64,000 nucleotides of DNA from G11 sp947167445. GTDB taxonomy: Bacteria > Bacillota > Clostridia > Lachnospirales > Lachnospiraceae. Positions 16,912 to 25,756 of this stretch are shown one piece after another. The notes beneath the pieces were generated by a model, which was given only the letters and a program-made list of their open reading frames with translations, did no database searches and had not been told where the DNA came from. Position numbers and translations under genes: made by a program. The stretch is taken from assembly GCA_947167445.1 (NCBI GenBank), contig CAMVID010000014.1, forward strand, positions 1-64,000. The letters are read 5' to 3'. The number at the start of each line of letters is the position of its first letter. Position 1 is the stretch's first letter.

Positions 16912-17913
16912 CTACCTTTTCATCCTGGGATCGAATGCGTCACGCATACCGTCACCGATAAAGTTGAATGCAAGAACAGTTAAAAGGATAAGAATTCCGG
17001 GAGGTGCCCAAATATTGGGATAGTTCTTCAGAATAATTGAATCCGTAACTGTATTTGCCATATTACCCCATGAAGCATAAGGCCATGCAATACCTACACC
17101 CAGGTATGAAAGAACCGATTCATAAAGAATAACAGATCCTACGTCCATGGTTGCAATAAGGATAATGATAGGCATTGTATTGGGAACAAGGTGCTTGAAA
17201 ATCTTACGGGAAGTTTTGATACCTGTAGATTCTGCAGCCTGCATATATTCCATTTCTCTTAATGAGAGAATCTGCGCTCTTACGTTTCTTGCTACACCTG
17301 CCCAGTCAAGGATACCCATGACAATCATAATAAAGTAAATCTTATACTGGGGAGAGATGTTGTATCCTACGAAAAGTGAAGAAAGGATCAACATAATAGG
17401 TATAAATGGCAGCGAATAGAACACCTCAACCAGTCGCATTATAACCATGTCAACGGCGCCTCCATAGTAGCCGGCCAATCCACCTAAAATAATACCCAAA
17501 ATAAGCTCGATAATAACTACAACAAAACCTACGGTAAGGGAAATACGTCCGCCGTACATAAGACGGGTAAATACGTCTCTTCCGTCAGGGTCTGTTCCAA
17601 GCCAGTGTGCCTCAGATATGGGAGCCTTAACGTTGATTCCCATCTGGGACATATCAAGCTCCTCCTGCATACGGTGTTCTTCACCCGTAGCCATATCTTT
17701 ATAGAAGATCTCATACTCACCATAAGGAGTAATGAAAGGTCCGATAATACAGAAAAGAGCCATAACGATAATAATGGCAACACCTACACATGCAAGCTTG
17801 TTTCTGAAGAATCTCTTTGCAACAAGCTGACCGGGGGTCATAATAACCTGATTCTTTTCAAATTCATCCTGTTCTTGCAGGTTCTTTTTTAATAATTCTT
17901 TATTGTCTTCCAT
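16912..17913 (-). CDS. oppC: Oligopeptide ABC transporter permease OppC
   Basis: Membrane permease of the importer. The 333-residue protein has an N-terminal cytoplasmic segment and the OppC_N region (about 30-65, AKRFFRNKLACVGVAIIIVMALFC), then a binding-protein-dependent transport domain with TM helices between about 130 and 330 and the EAA-type loop (MEYMQAAESTGIKTSRKIFKHLVPN) that docks to the ATPase. A roughly 60-residue extracytoplasmic loop precedes the core. It lies 10 bp after oppB. Confidence 0.93.
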   Translation of the reverse strand: MEDNKELLKKNLQEQDEFEKNQVIMTPGQLVAKRFFRNKLACVGVAIIIVMALFCIIGPFITPYGEYEIFYKDMATGEEHRMQEELDMSQMGINVKAPISEAHWLGTDPDGRDVFTRLMYGGRISLTVGFVVVIIELILGIILGGLAGYYGGAVDMVIMRLVEVFYSLPFIPIMLILSSLFVGYNISPQYKIYFIMIVMGILDWAGVARNVRAQILSLREMEYMQAAESTGIKTSRKIFKHLVPNTMPIIILIATMDVGSVILYESVLSYLGVGIAWPYASWGNMANTVTDSIILKNYPNIWAPPGILILLTVLAFNFIGDGMRDAFDPRMKR

Positions 17914-17923
17914 AATGCACCTC

Positions 17924-18889
17924 CTAATATCTTACACGGGGGTCAACGACCGCATAAAGAATATCCGAAACAAGGGTTCCGATTAAAGTCAACACTGCAA
18001 TAAACATATTAAATCCCATAAGGTAAGGGATATCACCGTTATATACGGCATCAAGCGCTACTCTTCCGAGACCTTCCAGAGAGAAGATACCCTCTGTAAT
18101 AACGGCACCGGAGAAAAGTCCGGGAATCATACCACCAACCATGGTTACGATAGGAATCAAGGTGTTACGGAAAGCATGCTTACCGATAACCTTTCTCTCA
18201 GGTAATCCTTTGGCTCTTGCGGTACGGACATAATCTGCGCTCAATACTTCCAACATATTTGTTCTTACATAACGGAGAAGTCCTCCGATACCTGTAATAA
18301 CAAATACGATAATAGGCAAAGTAAAGTGCTTAGCATAATCTAAGAATAAATCAAATCCCTGGTAATTGGCTCTGGCTGTAACCATACCTGAAATTGGTAA
18401 AATGCCAAGTCCTATGGACAACCATCTTCTGAGCACCGATGCAAAGAAGAAAGAAGGAAGTGAAATACCCAAAATTGCAATTGCGACAATAGAATAATCA
18501 GTAAGTGAATACTGCTTTCTTGCGGCAATAATACCAAGAGGTATAGCAAGCGCAATCTCTAATACCATGGAGATAAATGCCAATGCAAACGTAGGCGCCA
18601 TATAATTCTTTATAACTTCGACAACAGGTTTTTGGTACTTAAAGGATGTTCCAAGGTCACCATGTAAAGCATCCCTAAGCCAGGAAATGTATCCTTCTAA
18701 AATGCCCTTGTCCAAGCCGTAAAGCTCTCTCATTCTCTCCTGCATTTCCGGAGTAATATTAGGATTTCCTCCGGTAACATTGGCTACATAATCACCGGGA
18801 ACAGATCTTGCGATACTGTATAGCAAAATAGATACAAGGAAAAGCACTATAAAGCTTACAACTACTCGCTTAATAATATACTGTCTCAT
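17924..18889 (-). CDS. oppB: Oligopeptide ABC transporter permease OppB
   Basis: Second permease. The 321-residue protein has TM1 at about 8-28 (VVVSFIVLFLVSILLYSIARS, then VPGD, a hallmark of OppB/DppB), a periplasmic-side loop, and five further TM helices. The EAA loop reads DYVRTARAKGLPERKVIGKHAFRN. It follows the oppA gene after a 156-bp gap containing a hairpin that probably reduces expression relative to the binding protein. Confidence 0.94.
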   Translation of the reverse strand: MRQYIIKRVVVSFIVLFLVSILLYSIARSVPGDYVANVTGGNPNITPEMQERMRELYGLDKGILEGYISWLRDALHGDLGTSFKYQKPVVEVIKNYMAPTFALAFISMVLEIALAIPLGIIAARKQYSLTDYSIVAIAILGISLPSFFFASVLRRWLSIGLGILPISGMVTARANYQGFDLFLDYAKHFTLPIIVFVITGIGGLLRYVRTNMLEVLSADYVRTARAKGLPERKVIGKHAFRNTLIPIVTMVGGMIPGLFSGAVITEGIFSLEGLGRVALDAVYNGDIPYLMGFNMFIAVLTLIGTLVSDILYAVVDPRVRY

Positions 18890-18983
18890 AAAAGCCCCAT
18901 TTCTAATCCGATATTCCTGTTTTGTATAACATTTCAGGGATTTATATAATTATTAATTTCCCCTATAACACAAAATATCAGCG

Positions 18984-19009
18984 GAAAATGCCTTGGTTTC
19001 CCAAGGCAT
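18984..19009 (-). terminator. Attenuating hairpin between oppA and oppB
   Basis: Minus-strand stem ATGCCTTGG / CCAAGGCAT with a GAAA tetraloop and a TTTT tail. A partial terminator or mRNA-stabilising hairpin here would give more binding protein than permease. Confidence 0.7.
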
Positions 19010-19045
19010 CTCCCACTGAAATATATCAGAATTAATATACTGATT

Positions 19046-21109
19046 TTAGTTCATCTGTAACTTCTCAATCTGAGATGCGTAGTTATAGTATGTTGTTGTT
19101 CTCTCAGGGAGTGTATCGATGTTGAGAGTTGTAGCGTTGTAGATCTCCATGTTCTTTCTCTGGTATACAGGCATGTAGATAGCTGCATCCATGATAAGGT
19201 CAAGTTCTTCTGCAACTAAAGCTGCTCTCTCATCGAAATCTACAGTCTGAAGAATCTTAGCCTGAAGAGCATCGATTTCGTCGCTGTAGTAGTGCTGGTA
19301 GTTAGAACCACCCTTGCTGCCGAACATCTGAGTGTTGTCACAGTCTGTAGCATTACCCCAAGCCATTACCCACATGTCGAGCTCGCCGCCCTGAACCATG
19401 TCTGTAAGAACTGAGAACTGAAGATCGTTAACAACAAGTTCTGCACCCATGTCAGCCATATCATTAGCCATCTGAGTAAGGATAGGTGTTGAAGGGTGAG
19501 ATGAAGCATCACCGATACCAACCTTGATTACTAACTGCTTGCCATCCTTAACAAGCTTACCATCTTTCTGCTCGTAACCTGCTTCCTTGAAGTACTCAAG
19601 AGCCTTAGCAGGATCATATGAGTAGTAAGGCTTTGCATCATGAGGATACTCAGCAACGGTAGGTGTCATAGGACGCTCGATAACCTCAGCAAGGTCACCA
19701 TAGTAAGACTTAACAGCAGGCTCTCTGTTCATTAAGCACATTAAGCCCTTACGTACGTTGATGTCAGGAACGTTCTCAGCATTGATGCCGATGTAACCAT
19801 AACCCGGGTTATCAACAAGTGAGTAAGATGCCTTGTCAGCATTCTCTTCCATCTGAGCGACAACTTCAAGTGAAGCTGAAGGATCAGTAATATCGATATC
19901 ACCGTTTAAGATAAGGTCAACCTTTGTGTTCTCGTCAACTGCCTGGAACTTAAGGTTGGGAATCTGAGGTGCACCCTTGAAGTAGTTAGGGTTAGCTGCA
20001 AGAGTAACAATATTGTTCTCATAGCTTACAAATGTGTAAGGACCTGAACCAAGAGGAGCATTGTTAAGAGCCTTAACAGCTGTCAAATCACCCTTCTTGA
20101 AATCCTTGCCATAGTAGTGCTTAGGAATGAGAGGCTGCCAAGCAACGAGCTTGTCGCCTGAAATGTTTGCTGAATTAAATGTAACGGTACATGTAAGGTC
20201 ATCAACCTTCTTGATACCTGTGATTTCGTTTACATCTGAAAGTTCAATAGCCTCTGAGTAAGAAGCATCAAGTAAATCAAAGAGTGAAGAACCTGCTGAC
20301 TCTGTGTTTGAAAGGCTTAAAAGGTCTCCGCCGTAAGCTTCAACCATAGCATTGAAGAAATCCTCTGCTGTGCCGCCTTCAGCAACTTCGAAGCCCCAAG
20401 CTCCTGCTGCTGTTGAAACATCGTTAGCGTCAGCTGCATAACCTGCATCTACACAGTAATCAACGATTTCCTGAGCGAATGCTGCACCTGCTGTAGGAAG
20501 GTCTTCCTCGAAGAACTTCTTCTGAGTTGCTTCATCCCACTTGGAGAAATCTGTGTTCTCTGCGCCTGCGTTCATCATGCACTTCCAAAGGGGAGCTGCT
20601 GAATCAACGTAGTCAGCCATACCCTCGATATCAAGGGTACCAAATGTTGAAGATCCATCGTATGTAGGATCTGCGAATACATAGTAAGTGAAAAGTAAAT
20701 CGTCGATGGTTACAGGCTCTCCGTCAGAGAACTTAAGACCATCCTGAAGGGTAACGGTGTAAACATACTTGCCGCCCTCTTCCTTAACTTCAACATGACC
20801 TGCGTTGTCTACAAGCTTTCCGTCGGGATCAAGCACACATACGCTTGTGAAAATCATGTCGTTAACCTGTGAATCATAAGCTGATGATGAGAATAAAGGA
20901 TCGAATACACCATCAAATACCTGAGTACCGACTACAAGAGTATCATAGGTTCCGGGAGCAGTTACTGTCTCGGCTGCAGCTTCGGTAGTCTCAGTTGTTT
21001 CACTGCTATCAGTTGTTGTGGTAGCAGCTGCCTCTTTATTACCACAGCCTACAAGTAATGTAGCGCACATAGCAACACAAAGAAGCACTGATAAAAATGC
21101 CTTTTTCAT
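19046..21109 (-). CDS. oppA: Oligopeptide-binding lipoprotein OppA
   Basis: Extracellular solute-binding lipoprotein (SBP_bac_5 family) that delivers peptides to OppBC. The start is ATG 21109, with GGAGGAAAAAT upstream; the frame open further upstream contains the promoter. The roughly 687-residue protein has a signal peptide with lipobox LVGC (Cys22), a Thr/Ala/Glu-rich linker (about 26-55), and a large alpha/beta binding domain. It is about 130 residues longer than typical OppA, with an apparent insertion of acidic, Ala-rich sequence at about 165-285 (VDSAAPLWKCMMNAGAE region onward). It heads the opp operon. Confidence 0.92.
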   Translation of the reverse strand: MKKAFLSVLLCVAMCATLLVGCGNKEAAATTTTDSSETTETTEAAAETVTAPGTYDTLVVGTQVFDGVFDPLFSSSAYDSQVNDMIFTSVCVLDPDGKLVDNAGHVEVKEEGGKYVYTVTLQDGLKFSDGEPVTIDDLLFTYYVFADPTYDGSSTFGTLDIEGMADYVDSAAPLWKCMMNAGAENTDFSKWDEATQKKFFEEDLPTAGAAFAQEIVDYCVDAGYAADANDVSTAAGAWGFEVAEGGTAEDFFNAMVEAYGGDLLSLSNTESAGSSLFDLLDASYSEAIELSDVNEITGIKKVDDLTCTVTFNSANISGDKLVAWQPLIPKHYYGKDFKKGDLTAVKALNNAPLGSGPYTFVSYENNIVTLAANPNYFKGAPQIPNLKFQAVDENTKVDLILNGDIDITDPSASLEVVAQMEENADKASYSLVDNPGYGYIGINAENVPDINVRKGLMCLMNREPAVKSYYGDLAEVIERPMTPTVAEYPHDAKPYYSYDPAKALEYFKEAGYEQKDGKLVKDGKQLVIKVGIGDASSHPSTPILTQMANDMADMGAELVVNDLQFSVLTDMVQGGELDMWVMAWGNATDCDNTQMFGSKGGSNYQHYYSDEIDALQAKILQTVDFDERAALVAEELDLIMDAAIYMPVYQRKNMEIYNATTLNIDTLPERTTTYYNYASQIEKLQMN

Positions 21110-21151
21110 ATTTTTCCTCCTTAGAAAAGTATATAACTTTAACAGTTTGCT

Positions 21152-21180
21152 ATTATACTGTATCGAAGCATGATTGTCAA
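21152..21180 (-). promoter_or_regulatory. Promoter of the opp operon
   Basis: Consensus minus-strand -35 TTGACA (21175-21180), 17-bp spacer, -10 TATAAT (21152-21157), about 40 bp before the oppA start. Confidence 0.88.
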
Positions 21181-21190
21181 GAATTTCACT

Positions 21191-21222
21191 AAAAAAGCGT
21201 CGGACCAAAAATCCGACGCTTT
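21191..21222 (-). terminator. Terminator after gpmI
   Basis: Minus-strand stem AAAGCGTCGGA / TCCGACGCTTT with a 7-nt loop and a T-run; it separates gpmI from the opp promoter. Confidence 0.9.
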
Positions 21223-21236
21223 AAGGCAAATAGAGA

Positions 21237-22778
21237 TTACTTTTTAATAAGTAATGACTTTCCTGTCATCTCTGCAGGCTGTTCTTCACCCATAATCTCA
21301 ATAATTGTAGGAATGATATCTGCGAGGCATCCGTTCTCTCTTAGGCCGTAGCCTTCCTTGTAGTTAACAAGGATAAAGGGAACAGGGTTTGTGGTATGAG
21401 CTGTGTAGGGCTCTCCTGTCTCATAGTCGATTAACTGCTCGCAGTTACCGTGGTCGGCGCAGATGAACATGGTTCCGTCCACTTCCTTAAGGGCCTCAAC
21501 TGCCTTGCCGACGCACTCATCAACAGTCTCAACAGCCTTGATAGCTGCCTCAAGCACACCTGTATGGCCAACCATATCAGGATTTGCAAAGTTGATGATA
21601 ATAACGTCATACTTGCCGGAACGAATTGCATCTGTAAGCTTATCGCAAACTTCATAAGCACTCATCTCGGGTTTAAGGTCATATGTGGCAACCTTGGGAG
21701 AATTAACAAGAATTCTGTCTTCACCCTCGTTGGGCTTCTCAATACCGCCATTGAAGAAGAATGTAACATGAGCGTACTTCTCTGTTTCTGCAATACGTGC
21801 CTGCTTCATTCCCTTTGCAGCAAGCCATTCGCCGAAGGTATTTGTGATGGAAATCTTTTTAAATGCTACTTCCTTATTTAAGATAAGGGGATCATAATCT
21901 GAGAAGCAGACATATGTGGTCTTAATTCTTGCTCCTCTTTCAAACTTGTCAAACTCATCATCGCAGAAGCAGTGAGTAATCTCACGAGCTCTGTCGGGTC
22001 TGAAGTTGAAGAAAATGATGGAGTCGCCGTCCTTAATGGTTGCTACAGGCTTTCCGTTTTCCATTACAACAGTGGGCTTAACAAACTCATCAGTCTCATC
22101 CTTATCATAAGACTGCTGAATTGCAGTAATTGCATCGGGAGCTGTAACGCCCTCGCCCTTTGTAAGGGCATTGTAAGCAAGCTCTACTCTGTTGTAGTTG
22201 TTATCTCTGTCCATAGCGTAGTAACGTCCGCTGACTGTAGCTATTTTACCAACGCCAATCTTCTTCATTTCTGCCTCAAGTTCCTCAGCATAGCCCTTGC
22301 CGCCTGTGGGAGGTGTGTCTCTTCCGTCAAGGAAGCAATGAACAAACACCTTGTCAAGGCCGTGTCTCTTGGCAAGCTCAAGTAATGCGTAAAGATGTGT
22401 GTTGTGGCTGTGTACGCCGCCGTCTGAAAGAAGTCCGTACATGTGAAGAGAGGAATTATTCTTCTTACAGTTGTTTACGGCATCAAGAAGGGCTTCATTC
22501 TCAAAGAAAACGCCATCCTGAATCTCTTTGGTGATTCTGGTAAGCTCCTGATAAACAATTCTTCCTGCACCCATGTTAAGGTGACCTACTTCAGAGTTAC
22601 CCATCTGTCCCTCGGGAAGGCCTACTGCCATTCCGCTGGCATTGCCTTTGACAAAGGGGCATGTCTTCATAAGATTGTCGATGACGGGAGTGTTGGCCTG
22701 GGCAACAGCATTTGCCTCAGTTTTCTCATTGAGTCCGAAACCATCGAGAATCATAAGTACTTTGGTTTTTTTGCTCAT
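21237..22778 (-). CDS. gpmI: 2,3-bisphosphoglycerate-independent phosphoglycerate mutase
   Basis: Interconverts 3- and 2-phosphoglycerate in lower glycolysis using two Mn2+ ions and a catalytic serine. The 513-residue protein has the metal-binding LDGFG start, the active-site Ser in GQMGNSEVGHLNMGAGR, and the C-terminal metal motifs (NFANPDMVGHTG, CADHGNCEQ). Length is normal for the family. It is a single-gene unit with its own promoter and terminator. Confidence 0.97.
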   Translation of the reverse strand: MSKKTKVLMILDGFGLNEKTEANAVAQANTPVIDNLMKTCPFVKGNASGMAVGLPEGQMGNSEVGHLNMGAGRIVYQELTRITKEIQDGVFFENEALLDAVNNCKKNNSSLHMYGLLSDGGVHSHNTHLYALLELAKRHGLDKVFVHCFLDGRDTPPTGGKGYAEELEAEMKKIGVGKIATVSGRYYAMDRDNNYNRVELAYNALTKGEGVTAPDAITAIQQSYDKDETDEFVKPTVVMENGKPVATIKDGDSIIFFNFRPDRAREITHCFCDDEFDKFERGARIKTTYVCFSDYDPLILNKEVAFKKISITNTFGEWLAAKGMKQARIAETEKYAHVTFFFNGGIEKPNEGEDRILVNSPKVATYDLKPEMSAYEVCDKLTDAIRSGKYDVIIINFANPDMVGHTGVLEAAIKAVETVDECVGKAVEALKEVDGTMFICADHGNCEQLIDYETGEPYTAHTTNPVPFILVNYKEGYGLRENGCLADIIPTIIEIMGEEQPAEMTGKSLLIKK

Positions 22779-22833
22779 ATATGTACCTCGCTATATAGAA
22801 ATTAATTAACTGTTATATATTTAACAATTTTGA

Positions 22834-22862
22834 ATTATATCAGTTTTGTTACCCTCAGGCAA
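22834..22862 (-). promoter_or_regulatory. Promoter of gpmI
   Basis: Minus-strand -35 TTGCCT (22857-22862), 17-bp spacer, extended -10 TGATATAAT (TATAAT at 22834-22839). Confidence 0.75.
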
Positions 22863-22870
22863 CCTATATT

Positions 22871-23647
22871 TTATTCATTTTGGCTACTGTTGGATTCTAC
22901 TGCCTCGTAATAACTTCTTACCAGTCCGGATATTGTCTTGGTGTCCTGATAAAGGGAGTACATCTCCTTGTCATTGTAGTTGGCAAGGCTTCCCGTAACG
23001 GAAATAATCTTTCCGGTATCATCATCAAAGTAGATGAATATGGACGTTCCGTCTTCAGAATAATAAAAGTCAATTGTCCAGGCAATGAAGGCCTGCTCCG
23101 GTTCCGAGGAGTTGATATACATAAGGGGCTCCAAGCGAATTTCGTAAGGTCCCGAAATATAAGAAGGTCCCAAATCCACATCTATCTCATCAACTGTATC
23201 AACGTCGGCATAGCCTGTCTCGTCGTCGGCTGCCTTAAGTCCCAGCTCCACGCCGTAATCTCTCAGGGGCGTTGTAATCTCCAGTTCCTTAATTCTCATA
23301 AAAAGCGGATCGTCCTCATAATATGAGCATATGTCATCAATTTCTCCCGCTGCTATTGAACAGATCTGGTTTGCGGAATATTTCTCGCCCTTCTCAAGGA
23401 AGATGGAGGTAATTGTTCCGTCGTAGCTGTTGGCAAAATCTATTTTCTCATCAAGAGTAAGAGGTGATGAGTTTGTATAAATCGTACTGTTAAATGAAGC
23501 AAGATTTGCGGGTTCCACAGAAACATTTTCAACTTCCTTGGCAAGTTCCGAGTCCTGAACTCTGAAGAAAAGCTGGGGGATGAAGAAGCATACCAAAAGG
23601 AGTTCAACTACTGCCAAACCAACGATTGCTGTCTGCGTTTTATTCAT
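22871..23647 (-). CDS. Membrane-anchored hypothetical protein, third gene of a two-component operon
   Basis: I do not recognise a named family. The 258-residue product has one N-terminal hydrophobic anchor (AIVGLAVVELLLVCFFIPQL, about 7-26) and an acidic extracytoplasmic domain with several Tyr/Asp-rich strands (FYYSEDGTSIFIYFDDDTGKI). Its start overlaps the end of the kinase gene by 8 bp, so it is made with the kinase. The layout regulator-kinase-anchored protein resembles WalRK with its accessory YycH/YycI proteins; an accessory or sensor role is inferred, not shown by similarity. Confidence 0.75.
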   Translation of the reverse strand: MNKTQTAIVGLAVVELLLVCFFIPQLFFRVQDSELAKEVENVSVEPANLASFNSTIYTNSSPLTLDEKIDFANSYDGTITSIFLEKGEKYSANQICSIAAGEIDDICSYYEDDPLFMRIKELEITTPLRDYGVELGLKAADDETGYADVDTVDEIDVDLGPSYISGPYEIRLEPLMYINSSEPEQAFIAWTIDFYYSEDGTSIFIYFDDDTGKIISVTGSLANYNDKEMYSLYQDTKTISGLVRSYYEAVESNSSQNE

Positions 23648-25085
23648 CTTCGTTTTCCTCCTCTTCTTCAGTTATTTCTTTTCCTTTAAGAGTAAGGATA
23701 ATCTTTGTACCCTCTCCGACTTTACTTTCAAATTCTATGGTGCCTCCAAGCTGCTCCATAATCTGTTTGCAAAGCGCAAGTCCAAGTCCGGCACCGCCCT
23801 GCTTTCTTGCTCTGGACTTATCTACCATGTAGAAAGCTTCGGTGATTTTACCAAGTTCTTCTTCGGGAATACCGGTACCTTCATCTATAATGGAAATAAT
23901 GTATTTATCCCCTTCAAGCTTACCGAGGATATCTACCTTCTTTCGACCGGCTGACTCATTTGCTTTTCGGGCGTTATCAGCAGCGTTAAAGATAACTGAC
24001 TTAATAAGATCGGTGTCAGCTATAATGATTCCCGGTTCAAAATCGACATTAAGCTCCATTCCGGTGCTGTCCATAAGGGGAGTAAGAGCTCCGCAAACGT
24101 TGTCACCAAGATACTGGGCATCCACATCCTTAAGAACCATCTCCTGCTGCTTGGTCACCTGCATTTCAAGAAGTTTAAAGGACATGCCTTCAAGTCTCTT
24201 GCCCTCAGTGTAGATGTAGTTTGCAGCCTTAAATATTTCCTCTTCGTCAAGTTTCTTGGATCGTAAAGTATCCGCGTATCCGATTATTGAGGTAAGGGGA
24301 GTCTTCAGCTCGTGTGCGAAGTTGCCAACGAAATCCTCCTGCCTTCTTACCGCATCGTTAAGCTCTTCAAAGTTCTTCTCCAGTGTATCAGCCATGCTGT
24401 CTATATCCATGGCAAGTTCGCCAATCTCATCATAGCCTTCAAGATTGGCTCTCACAGAGAAGTTGCCCTCCGATATTTCATCTGCCACCCTTGAGATCTT
24501 AAACAAGGGCTTGGCAAGATAGTAGGCGATAAGGTATGAAACGCCTGCTGTCAGAACCATAATACCGCCCATAATCCTGTAGAAAATTGCCAGCTGATTG
24601 GTACGGCTTTCAAATATATCAGAAATATCTCTAATGATATTGAGATAATACTTTCCGTTGTCTGAATTGATGTAAGATCTGGTCATAAGGAGATACTTGT
24701 CATCCTGTGTATAGAGAAATACACCGGTATCACCGATACCCTCTTCCTTGTTGTATGCCAGGATTCCATCCTTCTTCATGGAATAGCTCTGATAGAGATC
24801 GGACTTCTCCTTATTCTGGATGCAGAAATAGAAGTTTTTTCTGGCGCTGGTATCATCGAGATCCTTAACCACCTGTCTCCATACATCGTCAGTTACGTTC
24901 TTGGAAAGATGAGAAAGAACCATAATGAGGGTATTCTGCATGATTTCATGCTCCTCGGTGGCAATCTCAACCTCTTTGTCGTATGTAACGCGAAAGGCGG
25001 AAGTAATCATCATACTTCCGCTTAAGCAATATGCCAAAGTAACCGATGCCATAGTCCAAATAAAAAGTTTCCACTTAAACTTCAT
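23640..25085 (-). CDS. Sensor histidine kinase
   Basis: The 481-residue membrane kinase has TM1 (about 8-30), an extracytoplasmic domain (about 31-165), TM2 (about 168-192), HAMP (PLFKISRVADEISEGNFSVR), HisKA with NFAHELKTPL (His258), and HATPase_c with NAADNARKA and GGAGLGLALCKQI. It ends in an acidic tail (EITEEEEENEDE). It overlaps the response-regulator gene upstream by 11 bp and the downstream membrane protein by 8 bp, so the three form one translationally coupled unit. Confidence 0.94.
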   Translation of the reverse strand: MKFKWKLFIWTMASVTLAYCLSGSMMITSAFRVTYDKEVEIATEEHEIMQNTLIMVLSHLSKNVTDDVWRQVVKDLDDTSARKNFYFCIQNKEKSDLYQSYSMKKDGILAYNKEEGIGDTGVFLYTQDDKYLLMTRSYINSDNGKYYLNIIRDISDIFESRTNQLAIFYRIMGGIMVLTAGVSYLIAYYLAKPLFKISRVADEISEGNFSVRANLEGYDEIGELAMDIDSMADTLEKNFEELNDAVRRQEDFVGNFAHELKTPLTSIIGYADTLRSKKLDEEEIFKAANYIYTEGKRLEGMSFKLLEMQVTKQQEMVLKDVDAQYLGDNVCGALTPLMDSTGMELNVDFEPGIIIADTDLIKSVIFNAADNARKANESAGRKKVDILGKLEGDKYIISIIDEGTGIPEEELGKITEAFYMVDKSRARKQGGAGLGLALCKQIMEQLGGTIEFESKVGEGTKIILTLKGKEITEEEEENEDE

Positions 25086-25743
25086 CAGTGTCCTCCAACC
25101 GATATCCTACTTTATAAACAGGGACGATTCTCTTCTCCCATCCCAGTTTCTTACGCATTCTCTGAACATGTAAATCTACTGTTCTGCTGTCTCCGGTGTA
25201 TTCACCGCCCCATACCTTCTCAAAAATCTTCTCTCTGAAAAGAGCGATATTCTTGTTCTGAAGGAAAAGAATAAGTATCTCATACTCCTTCATGGTAAGG
25301 GAAATGTTGTTTCCGTTCTGTGTGACGGTATGTGCCTCTGTATCGACAACCACATCGGCAAATTCAAGTTTGGTTTCGTTCTTGTTATAGCGCCTTAAAA
25401 CCGTTTCTACTCTTGCAAGGAGTTCCACTATATCAAAGGGCTTTGTAAGATAGTCATCTGCGCCCAATTTAAGGCCCTTTACCCTGTCCTTTACGTCTGC
25501 CTTGGCTGTAACAAAAATTACCGGAGTCTCATACTCCTTAAGATAGTCAAGAAGTTCGTATCCGTCACATCCGGGAAGCATGATATCAAGGAGAACCAGA
25601 TCATATCTTTTCTCCTCAATCAAATCTGCTGCTTCGAAGCCGTCATTAACCTTCTCACACTTGTAACCGGCATCGGTAAGACTCATGTAAATAAGATCAG
25701 CGATTGCCTTCTCATCCTCAACAATTAGTATTCTGGCTGCCAT
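25075..25743 (-). CDS. OmpR-family response regulator
   Basis: The 222-residue regulator has a receiver domain (EDE pocket, Asp53 in LLDIMLPGCDG, switch Thr VTAKAD, Lys TKPFD) and a winged-helix output domain (SRTVDLHVQRMRKKLGWEKRIVPVYKVGYRLE). It pairs with the adjacent kinase. It follows prfA by 13 bp, so the translation-factor operon probably reads into it. Target genes are not evident. Confidence 0.94.
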   Translation of the reverse strand: MAARILIVEDEKAIADLIYMSLTDAGYKCEKVNDGFEAADLIEEKRYDLVLLDIMLPGCDGYELLDYLKEYETPVIFVTAKADVKDRVKGLKLGADDYLTKPFDIVELLARVETVLRRYNKNETKLEFADVVVDTEAHTVTQNGNNISLTMKEYEILILFLQNKNIALFREKIFEKVWGGEYTGDSRTVDLHVQRMRKKLGWEKRIVPVYKVGYRLEDTDEV

Positions 25744-25756
25744 AGTTAACCCCTCC

